This document shows positions 6,504 to 12,889 of a DNA stretch of 15,526 bases, one piece after another. The position numbers and the translations under genes were made by a program. A model generated the notes under the pieces. The model worked only from the letters and a program-made list of their open reading frames with translations. It was not told where the DNA came from and ran no database searches. Source of the stretch: JAZDMK01 sp043800975 (GTDB lineage Bacteria; Bacteroidota; Bacteroidia; Bacteroidales; JAHJDW01); contig JAZDMK010000351.1 of assembly GCA_043800975.1 (NCBI GenBank), positions 1 to 15,526 on the forward strand. Reading direction: 5' to 3'. The first letter of the stretch is position 1. Each line of letters starts with the position of its first letter.

Positions 6504-7124
6504 ATGTCATCCGAATTCAAAAATGTATCAGCGGTGGTTCTTTCTGCTGGAAAGTCAGAAAGGGCGGGCTTTCATAAAGCATTGTTAAGAATGAAGGATG
6601 GTACTTTATTTATTGAAAAGATTGTTGATGAATTCCTGGCTTTCGGTTGTCAAAAGGTAATCGTTGTTGTGAGCGATTCTCTGAAGGATGAAATTTTAAA
6701 AAGGAATGTATTGCTTCCGAAAAAAGTTTGCATCGTTGTGAATCCGGATCCGGAACGGGGGCGGCTTTCATCGTTGCAGATGGGATTAGAGAAATGCGAA
6801 TCGGGTTTCTGTTTCTTTCATAATATTGATAATCCTTTCATCAATACAGATACATTGCAAAAGTTGTTCGATCAAAAAAACGAACAAAAGGCAGTTATTC
6901 CTTCTATGAATAAAAAAGCCGGGCATCCTGTATTGTTAGGAAAGATGCTGATCGATGAGATCGTAGAAATATCAGATATGAAAAAGGAAATCCGTGAAAT
7001 TTTAAAAGGGAATTCTACCTTTGTGGATGTAAACGATGAAAAGATTTTCTGCAATATCAATACACCAGATGATTATTTAAAATATACAGGCCATGCAATT
7101 CCCGGCAACGAACCGAATCGGTGA
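6504..7124 (+). CDS. MocA/MobA-like nucleotidyltransferase
   Basis: This 206-residue protein has the NTP-transferase fold that transfers CMP or GMP to molybdopterin cofactor. The signature loop VVLSAGKSERAGFHKALL (11-28) binds the nucleotide. NPDPERGRLSSLQMGL (80-95) matches the MocA-type ribose/cofactor segment. D109 in HNIDNP takes the place of the metal-binding Asp of the family's DxP motif. GHPVLLG (140-146) and the closing NTPDDY are also typical. The ATG at 6504 is preferred because the 20 codons from the ATG at 6444 (CFNFTILIKI) do not fit the family and overlap the ygfK start. Its product specificity (cytidylyl, guanylyl or another nucleotide) is not certain. It starts 48 bases from divergent ygfK, as mocA accompanies ygfK in E. 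coli. It overlaps prmC by 32 bases. Confidence 0.8.
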   Translation: MSSEFKNVSAVVLSAGKSERAGFHKALLRMKDGTLFIEKIVDEFLAFGCQKVIVVVSDSLKDEILKRNVLLPKKVCIVVNPDPERGRLSSLQMGLEKCESGFCFFHNIDNPFINTDTLQKLFDQKNEQKAVIPSMNKKAGHPVLLGKMLIDEIVEISDMKKEIREILKGNSTFVDVNDEKIFCNINTPDDYLKYTGHAIPGNEPNR

Positions 7125-7956
7125 TTTAATTACGTTCACAAAAAGTGAATTGTCTTCTTTGTATGATGCACGGGAAGCGGGATCTATTGCTTTTCTTTTG
7201 GCCGGAGAAGTGTTGGGGAAAAGTAAAGCGGATTTGATCATGCAGTCGGAAGATCGTATCAATCAGTCGGAGCTCCTGAAGTGTATGCAGCATCTTGAGA
7301 AATTGAAAACGGGAATGCCGGTTCAGTATGTGCTCGGATATGCGTGGTTTTATGAAATGAAATTCATTGTAAACGCAGTTGTTTTAATACCCAGACCCGA
7401 AACAGAAGAATTGGTAAAATTAATTATTAATGAAGCGAATCATTCTGCAAAACGTTTGTTGGATATTGGTACAGGAAGTGGTTGTATTGCCATTGCACTG
7501 AAAAAAAATATTTCTGAATGCAAAGTATATGCGTCCGACTTTAGTCAGGCTGCTTTGGAAGTTGCGAAGCGGAATGCAGCAAACAATGATGTTGTTGTTG
7601 ATTTTTTACAAGCGGATATTCTTAAAAATAAACCGGATGATTGTGGTTTATTCGACATTATTGTAAGCAATCCACCCTACATTCCTGTTTCTGAAAATGA
7701 AAACATGCATGAGAATGTAACCCGCTATGAACCCGATACAGCGCTGTTTGTTCCGGATGATGATCCCCTGATTTTTTACAGAGCAATTGCAGAATATGCG
7801 TTAAAGTTCTTAACGGATCATGGAACGCTCTATTTCGAAATTCATGAAAATTTCGGGGAGTCATGCATTTTAATGTTGCAAGAATCCGGTTTTTTGAGAA
7901 TTGAAATGATACGAGATATCAACGGAAAGTATAGAATTATTAAGGCCTGTCGTTAA
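7093..7956 (+). CDS. prmC: Release factor glutamine N5-methyltransferase (PrmC/HemK)
   Basis: PrmC methylates the glutamine of the GGQ motif in peptide-chain release factors, using S-adenosylmethionine, in the cytoplasm. This 287-residue protein has the usual length and layout: a helical N-terminal release-factor-recognition domain (about 1-90, with GMPVQYVLG at 74-82), the linker VLIPRPETEELV (97-108), the SAM-binding loop LLDIGTGSGCIAIAL (122-136), the acidic residue of YASDFS, and the catalytic NPPYIP at 193-198. The ATG at 7093 lies inside the end of the MocA-like gene (32-base overlap), so the two genes are probably translationally coupled. Its TAA is directly adjacent to the stop of the convergent glycosyltransferase gene, leaving no room for a terminator between them. 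Confidence 0.93.
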   Translation: MQFPATNRIGDLITFTKSELSSLYDAREAGSIAFLLAGEVLGKSKADLIMQSEDRINQSELLKCMQHLEKLKTGMPVQYVLGYAWFYEMKFIVNAVVLIPRPETEELVKLIINEANHSAKRLLDIGTGSGCIAIALKKNISECKVYASDFSQAALEVAKRNAANNDVVVDFLQADILKNKPDDCGLFDIIVSNPPYIPVSENENMHENVTRYEPDTALFVPDDDPLIFYRAIAEYALKFLTDHGTLYFEIHENFGESCILMLQESGFLRIEMIRDINGKYRIIKACR

Positions 7957-10002
7957 TCAGTTTGGCCGGAAAAGAATCACCTGAACATCGTCGTAAAAAA
8001 CAGTTTTCTTTTTAGGATTCCAGAAATACAGTTTCAATTCCTGCCCGGCTTTATCAATCGGAGGTACTGTAAACATAAGTTGAATGCCTTGCCAACCCTT
8101 GCTTCCTTTCAGATAATCTTTCAGAGGGAAGTTGGAATAGGCTGTTTGTTTGCCATTGTCGTCAAGGCTCATCACCACTTCAATGCCTTCAAAATCGGAT
8201 GTTGCAGAATAAAAAGATGCGTTTAAGTAGAGCTCGGCGACCGATTTGGAAATAACGTCTTTTGAAGTAAGACTAAGCGTAGCGCTGTATTCGATGCCGG
8301 GATCGAGAATGCCGGACTGCGATGCAGAGAGGAAGGTTGCTTTGCTGATTTTATCAGCCGATTTCCAGACGGGGCGGGGTAGAAGTGAATCAGAAAAAAG
8401 CGTATCTGTAAAAAGAATATTCTCGTTTCTAATTCCTAAAAAAGCAGTGATGGCTTGTGGTGAAGAATCATCTCTTCGTTTGAAAACAGAAATTTTTCCA
8501 TTGTCCCCGATCTTAATAAGCCTGTTAATGATAGGCGGATATTGATCAACAACATCAGAAATAAGGAACTGGTTTTGGATGACAACAAAATCATAATTCC
8601 AGTCAAGTGCTCTTTTTATTTTTTCGGGTTTGGTGTCAAGCAGCGCGAAACCTTTGCGTTCAAGCTGAATCAGTGGCATATTGGTGGTGTAAGCATCCAG
8701 AACAAGAATGCGGGTATCGCGCGATATGCCAAGTTTATCAAGGAATTCAGCAGAACCTTTGAAATTTTGACGTGTGATTTCAATGCGATCCCAAGGGCCT
8801 GTTGTGTAACGGCGGGCCTGAATTTTTTTGTTCTGCATTACAAATAGCAGTGAGAAAATAGCGAAGATGATTGGCCATGGTATACGCGGTATTACTTTTA
8901 CTTCGCGAATGGATGAAAGGAAATAAATAAGCAACAAAGTAATTGGTACAAAAAAAGAATCCAGGAAATAATAATCATGGGCAATAAACTGCTTGGCCAT
9001 GGCTGCAAAATAAACAACTGAAAAAAGCATTCCGATGAGTGCCTGATACAGCAGAAAGCGGTGGAAGCCCTTGCGGGGTCCGTGTTTTTTTATAAAATAC
9101 AATCCTGTTAAAAAGATTACTCCAAGCGCGATATAATGATAACTTGTCAGGTATGTATGAAACCAACTGTTGAAAATCTGTTTGATGATTGAACCATATT
9201 CTTCAAAACTTTCGCCCGGCATCAGGCTCCCCAGAAAGGCGTTTCCGTAATTTTTGGAAAGGAAATAATTGTAAATAGAAACCAATACGATTGCGCCGAA
9301 TGAAGCGCCAAAGGCAATGCAAACGGGTTTGTTGAGCTTTTTAGTTTTCCAGAACTGATAAAGATGATACAGGAAAATGGAAAAAAGAAAAATCAGGAAA
9401 GGCTTGCGGGTAAGAGCCGCTAGTGTAAAAAATAAAATGGCTGCATACAGATTTCGGGAACGTTTTTTCTCATAGTAATGGGAATAATAAAACCAGCCGA
9501 TAAACATATTGGCAACGGCAGTGATGGAAGGAAGAAAGCCATTTTGATAATAACAAAAAACGGGCGCTGTAAAAACAAAAATCAATACAAAATAGCTACT
9601 GACAGGCGATGCCGTGTTTCTCAAAGAAAACCGGAACAGATAAAAAAGACCAAGAAGACTGTACAGAAGTATAAAAAGGCGAAAGATCAAGGGTTTCGTG
9701 CTGCCGGATACTGTCATTATTGCAGCAACAATGTATTCGTTCATCGGAAAATCAACAGCTGTAATGCCTGTTTCCGCTGCTTTTTCAGGTACGAAATCCG
9801 GATTCGGCATGATGTTATTCATGTTCGGTTGAAAGAAATTCAGGTTGTTGTCAACATAACCCAGCGAAAGAGAATAACGGTCAGACTGCGTCCATGCGTG
9901 CATATATGCCGGAAACATACGAATGTTATGGTGATAAAAATAGTAAGAAAGAGATGCCAGAAGCACAGCTAAAATGGAAGTAAAAAGAAATTTCTTTTTC
10001 AA
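7957..10002 (-). CDS. GT-C membrane glycosyltransferase (ArnT/PMT-like) with C-terminal beta domain
   Basis: This 681-residue integral membrane protein probably transfers a sugar from a polyprenyl-phosphate donor to a lipid or protein acceptor outside the inner membrane. Residues 5-23 form the first membrane helix. The first outer loop contains HAWTQSDRYSLSL (35-47), with the acidic D41 expected in the catalytic loop of GT39/ArnT-like enzymes. About ten further hydrophobic helices run to residue 391, and the outer HDYYF motif is at 342-346. Residues 400-510 are a soluble alpha/beta segment. Residues 520-681 look like a beta-sandwich, resembling a carbohydrate-binding module. The start is TTG (10000-10002), 6 bases after the hydrolase stop; the next in-frame ATG (residue 29) would lose the first helix. 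The acceptor is unknown. Confidence 0.75.
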   Translation of the reverse strand: MKKKFLFTSILAVLLASLSYYFYHHNIRMFPAYMHAWTQSDRYSLSLGYVDNNLNFFQPNMNNIMPNPDFVPEKAAETGITAVDFPMNEYIVAAIMTVSGSTKPLIFRLFILLYSLLGLFYLFRFSLRNTASPVSSYFVLIFVFTAPVFCYYQNGFLPSITAVANMFIGWFYYSHYYEKKRSRNLYAAILFFTLAALTRKPFLIFLFSIFLYHLYQFWKTKKLNKPVCIAFGASFGAIVLVSIYNYFLSKNYGNAFLGSLMPGESFEEYGSIIKQIFNSWFHTYLTSYHYIALGVIFLTGLYFIKKHGPRKGFHRFLLYQALIGMLFSVVYFAAMAKQFIAHDYYFLDSFFVPITLLLIYFLSSIREVKVIPRIPWPIIFAIFSLLFVMQNKKIQARRYTTGPWDRIEITRQNFKGSAEFLDKLGISRDTRILVLDAYTTNMPLIQLERKGFALLDTKPEKIKRALDWNYDFVVIQNQFLISDVVDQYPPIINRLIKIGDNGKISVFKRRDDSSPQAITAFLGIRNENILFTDTLFSDSLLPRPVWKSADKISKATFLSASQSGILDPGIEYSATLSLTSKDVISKSVAELYLNASFYSATSDFEGIEVVMSLDDNGKQTAYSNFPLKDYLKGSKGWQGIQLMFTVPPIDKAGQELKLYFWNPKKKTVFYDDVQVILFRPN

Positions 10003-10008
10003 AGCTGA

Positions 10009-10770
10009 TTAAATTTCAATGGTTAAGCCATCATAGGCAAAGTTAACATTTTTAGGTAAATCTTTTTCAATTTCTGTCTGCAAACCGATTTGGTGGCTCA
10101 TGTGTGTCATAAACGCTTTCTTTGGTTGTATTCGTTCAATAACAGCAAGTGTTTCGGAAAGAGAAAAATGGGAAATGTGCGGACGGTGCCTGAGTGCATT
10201 GATAACAAGAACCGGAATGTTTTTAATTTTTTCGATAACCTCATCAGAAATAAAATTTGCGTCGGTGATGTACGCAGCATTTTGAATCCGGTAACCGAAA
10301 ATTGGCATTTTGTAATGCATCACTTCAAGCGGAATAATTTCAAGATCTTTCACAAAGAATTTGTCTGAATCAATTGTATGCAGGTTGATATCGGGAACAC
10401 CCGGATATTTCACTTCGTCAAAAGCATAAAAAAAATCTTTTTGAATCACGTCGAGCACTGAAGATTGAGCATACACATTCACCGGTTTTTTCATCAGATA
10501 ATTGAAAGCTCTGACATCGTCCAGTCCGCCGATGTGGTCTTTGTGAGCATGTGTAATCAGAACTGCATCCAGATGGCGAATGCCGGTTCTCAGCATTTGC
10601 TGGCGAAAATCGGGGCCTGCATCAATAACGATTTTTATTTCATCAGACTCTAGCAGCACAGATGAGCGCAGCCTATTATCCTGCGGATTTTGCGATTGAC
10701 ATACTTCGCAATCGCAGCCTATCAGCGGTACGCCTTGAGATGTTCCGGTGCCAAGAAAAGTTATTTTCAC
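10009..10770 (-). CDS. Metallo-beta-lactamase-fold hydrolase, PhnP-like
   Basis: This is a 253-residue cytoplasmic hydrolase of the PhnP branch of the metallo-beta-lactamase superfamily, which includes phosphodiesterases acting on cyclic ribose phosphates. The start MKITFLGTGTSQGVP and the zinc-site cysteines C19, C21 and C24 (GCDCEVC) are typical of PhnP-like proteins. The metal motif THAHKDH lies at 73-79, and H152, D170 and H223 (THMSH) fill the other ligand positions. No phn genes are nearby, so phosphonate breakdown is not supported and the substrate is unknown. The start codon is GTG (10768-10770), chosen because the family N terminus begins exactly there. It is the first gene of an operon with the glycosyltransferase and diverges from the flavin-reductase-like gene. 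Confidence 0.87.
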   Translation of the reverse strand: MKITFLGTGTSQGVPLIGCDCEVCQSQNPQDNRLRSSVLLESDEIKIVIDAGPDFRQQMLRTGIRHLDAVLITHAHKDHIGGLDDVRAFNYLMKKPVNVYAQSSVLDVIQKDFFYAFDEVKYPGVPDINLHTIDSDKFFVKDLEIIPLEVMHYKMPIFGYRIQNAAYITDANFISDEVIEKIKNIPVLVINALRHRPHISHFSLSETLAVIERIQPKKAFMTHMSHQIGLQTEIEKDLPKNVNFAYDGLTIEI

Positions 10771-10798
10771 TGCTTATTGAATGTGCGAAAAAAATAGT

Positions 10799-10806
10799 TA
10801 TGTTTG
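10799..10806 (+). promoter_or_regulatory. Bacteroidota-type -7 promoter element (TATGTTTG)
   Basis: TATGTTTG at 10799-10806 exactly matches the Bacteroidota sigma-factor -7 consensus TAnnTTTG. ATTG at 10776-10779 matches three of four bases of the TTTG -33 box, at a 19-base spacing. Transcription would begin near 10812-10814, about 18 bases before the ATG at 10831. It lies in the 60-base divergent region shared with the hydrolase gene. Confidence 0.5.
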
Positions 10807-10830
10807 CTAAATTAAAAAAAATATTGCAGG

Positions 10831-11346
10831 ATGGTGAAGGAATTTGTGAAAGTAGATCCCAAGCAGCTGACAGAAAACATTTTTAAAATAATGGATGAAG
10901 AATGGTTTCTAATTACAGCCGGCAACAGTGATGGATTTAATATGATGACTGCCAGCTGGGGCGGTGTGGGTTCGTTGTGGCATAAAATGGTAACATTTAC
11001 TTTTGTTCGTCCGCAAAGACACACCTATCAGTTTATGGAAAAGGGTGATTTTTATACGCTTTCTTTCTTTGGTGAAAAATGCCGCGAAGAATTAAAGCTA
11101 TGTGGTTCGCGTTCCGGAAAGCAAATTGATAAGGTAAAGGAAACCGGACTTACACCTGCCCTGACAGATAACAATGCTGTCTATTTTCAGGAAGCCCGGT
11201 TGGTTATTGAATGTAAGAAAATGTATGCAGGACCCATCCTTGAATCGGGTTTTGTTGTGCCTGAAATTCCAGCAGAAGTTTATCCTACAAAGGATTTCCA
11301 CAAAATGTATATCGGAGAAATTGTAAACGTATTTACAAAAGAGTAA
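10831..11346 (+). CDS. Flavin-reductase-like FMN-binding split-barrel protein
   Basis: This 171-residue protein matches the flavin reductase-like family, which binds FMN in a split beta-barrel and often forms homodimers. Typical features are WFLITAGNSDGFNMMTASWG (26-45), the central FVRPQRHTYQFMEKGDFYTLSFF, and a C-terminal strand around HKMYIGEIVNVF. It has no signal peptide and is probably cytoplasmic. Whether it is a flavin reductase or an oxidoreductase with FMN as bound cofactor cannot be told. It is first in a plus-strand run and is followed after one base by the DUF6913-like gene. A candidate promoter lies at 10776-10806. Confidence 0.82.
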   Translation: MVKEFVKVDPKQLTENIFKIMDEEWFLITAGNSDGFNMMTASWGGVGSLWHKMVTFTFVRPQRHTYQFMEKGDFYTLSFFGEKCREELKLCGSRSGKQIDKVKETGLTPALTDNNAVYFQEARLVIECKKMYAGPILESGFVVPEIPAEVYPTKDFHKMYIGEIVNVFTKE

Positions 11347-11347
11347 G

Positions 11348-11893
11348 ATGTCAATAATTCAGCAATTAAAAGTTAAGGCGGGAAAGCATTACCTGAAAAA
11401 AGAATTGCAGGCGAATACACGGACTATTAAAAGCCGTGGTTTGAATGAGGTGAAGCAGATTGGAATACTTTTTCTGGCAAACGATCGGGAAACCTATAAC
11501 CTTGTTGAGCAATATGCTGATGTTTTTCGTGAGTTAAAAAAGAATGTCAAAATCGTAGGATATATTCCTTCCAGAAAAGTGAGTCAGGAGTATTATCAGA
11601 AACTGGATCTTGATATTTTTGACTGGAATAATACAAACTGGTATTTGTCACCCAATCGTCCAAAATTAAACGATTTTCAGGAGCTTGAACTGGATCTTTT
11701 AATTAGCTTGGTAAGGGAAGAATGTATACCGCTTGAATTTGTAATTGCCCGTTCAAAAGCGGCATTCAAAGTGGGCGCCTTTTCAGATTCAAAAAAAGAA
11801 TTGTTCGATTTGATGATTCATTCAACACCTGAAGAAGACCTGAAAACATTTATGAAGAATATTTTCCAGTATCTGGATATGCTTTCTTCATAA
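11348..11893 (+). CDS. DUF6913-like conserved Bacteroidota protein
   Basis: This 181-residue protein resembles the DUF6913 family, which has no assigned function and which I recall as often lying just before dapA in Bacteroidota. A basic N-terminal helix (residues 1-30) precedes an alpha/beta region with hydrophobic strands (QIGILFLAND, KNVKIVGYIP, DLDIFDWNNTNW, LDLLISLV), then a helical C terminus with EEDLKTFMKNIFQYLD. No signal peptide or membrane segment is present. The start follows the previous stop by a single base (TAA-G-ATG), so the two are co-translated. The position before dapA hints at a link to amino-acid or cell-wall precursor metabolism, but this rests only on conserved neighbourhood. 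Confidence 0.68.
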   Translation: MSIIQQLKVKAGKHYLKKELQANTRTIKSRGLNEVKQIGILFLANDRETYNLVEQYADVFRELKKNVKIVGYIPSRKVSQEYYQKLDLDIFDWNNTNWYLSPNRPKLNDFQELELDLLISLVREECIPLEFVIARSKAAFKVGAFSDSKKELFDLMIHSTPEEDLKTFMKNIFQYLDMLSS

Positions 11894-11909
11894 AATATCG
11901 ATGAAAGGC

Positions 11910-11931
11910 CGATTTGTTTCGGCACAAATCG
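11910..11931. terminator. Perfect 8-bp inverted repeat before dapA
   Basis: CGATTTGT (11910-11917) and ACAAATCG (11924-11931) form a perfect stem with a TTCGGC loop, 17 bases after the upstream stop codon. The following sequence is ATTTAAAAATTTG, not a clear T run. It may act as a partial terminator or RNA-end stabiliser separating the upstream pair from dapA. Confidence 0.4.
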
Positions 11932-11940
11932 ATTTAAAAA

Positions 11941-11972
11941 TTTGAAAATTCAATCATTAACCTGTATTTTTA
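11941..11972 (+). promoter_or_regulatory. Candidate Bacteroidota promoter for dapA
   Basis: TTTG at 11941-11944 and TATTTTTA at 11965-11972 are 20 bases apart, matching the TTTG-N19-21-TAnnTTTG layout except for the last base. Transcription would start only a few bases before the ATG at 11983, giving a very short leader, which lowers confidence. AT-rich sequence makes chance matches likely. Confidence 0.3.
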
Positions 11973-11982
11973 TCAACCTTTT

Positions 11983-12885
11983 ATGAGTAAATTAAAGTCA
12001 CACAAATTCAGAGGTGCAGGAGTTGCACTTGTTACACCTTTTGACAAAAAAGGGAGCATCGATTTTCTTTCGATGGAAAAGCTGATCGAGCATGTTATTA
12101 AAAACAAAATTGATTTTGTATTACTTTCCGGAACTACTGGTGAGTCGCCCGTTATCACGAGTGAAGAAAAAAAGGAACTCAAGGAGTTTTTAGTAAAGAC
12201 GGTAAAAAAACGTGTGCCCATTTTGCTTGGAATGGGTGGCAATAATACTGCTGAATTACTTTCATCTTTCAAGAAAATGAATTTTGATGGAATCGATGGT
12301 GTTCTTTCTGTATGTCCATATTACAATAAACCCAGTCAGGAAGGATTGTTTCAGCATTATAAAGCAGTATCAGAAGTTTCCCCTGCGCCTGTTATTTTAT
12401 ACAATGTTCCCGGACGCTCAGTAATTAATATTGAACCAGAAACCACGCTAAGGCTTGCCGATGCTTGTCCAAATATTATTGGTATCAAAGAAGCCACCGA
12501 TAATCTGGATCATGTAATGAAGTTAATTAAGCAAAAGCCGGATGGATTTCTTGTAACTGCCGGAGATGACGCATTGGCTTTGCCTCTGATATCAATCGGT
12601 GCCGACGGACTTATTTCTGTTATGTCAAATGCTTTTCCAAAAGAATTTTCTGAAATGGTTAACCTGGCTTTAAATAATGATTTCGACAAAGCAAGAAAGA
12701 TTCATTATAAACTGCATTATTTAATGCAAGGTTTGCTTTCTGTTGGGAATCCCGGTGGTATCAAAGCGATCCTTGATATTCTGCAAATTGTTCCAAATCG
12801 TTTTCGTCTTCCTTATGTTCCCATTTCAAAAGAAAAATATAAAGAACTATCCGTTCTTGTTGAGAAGTACCTAACTAATTCATAA
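11983..12885 (+). CDS. dapA: 4-hydroxy-tetrahydrodipicolinate synthase
   Basis: DapA condenses pyruvate with aspartate semialdehyde in the first committed step of the diaminopimelate/lysine pathway, in the cytoplasm. This 300-residue protein is of normal length. It shows the GTTGES motif (50-55), CPYYNKPSQEGL (111-122), the catalytic tyrosine Y140 and R145 in YNVPGR, and the Schiff-base lysine K169 in IIGIKEAT. GDDALALPLISIGADGLISV is the usual C-terminal pyruvate-binding region. The start gives the standard FRGAGVALVTPF beginning after a few residues. It follows the DUF6913-like gene by 89 bases, which contain a hairpin and a possible promoter. The M14 peptidase starts 4 bases after its stop. 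No lysine riboswitch fits in the short leader. Confidence 0.97.
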   Translation: MSKLKSHKFRGAGVALVTPFDKKGSIDFLSMEKLIEHVIKNKIDFVLLSGTTGESPVITSEEKKELKEFLVKTVKKRVPILLGMGGNNTAELLSSFKKMNFDGIDGVLSVCPYYNKPSQEGLFQHYKAVSEVSPAPVILYNVPGRSVINIEPETTLRLADACPNIIGIKEATDNLDHVMKLIKQKPDGFLVTAGDDALALPLISIGADGLISVMSNAFPKEFSEMVNLALNNDFDKARKIHYKLHYLMQGLLSVGNPGGIKAILDILQIVPNRFRLPYVPISKEKYKELSVLVEKYLTNS

Positions 12886-12889
12886 TATC

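Noticed and set aside
9478..9972. Plus-strand open frame of 164 codons opposite the glycosyltransferase
   Set aside because: The product is a Lys/Arg/Cys-rich sequence with no domain, antisense to a well-supported membrane protein.
11894..11982. Lysine riboswitch before dapA
   Set aside because: Only 89 bases are available and just one simple 8-bp hairpin is present. The lysine riboswitch is about 170 bases or more with a five-way junction.
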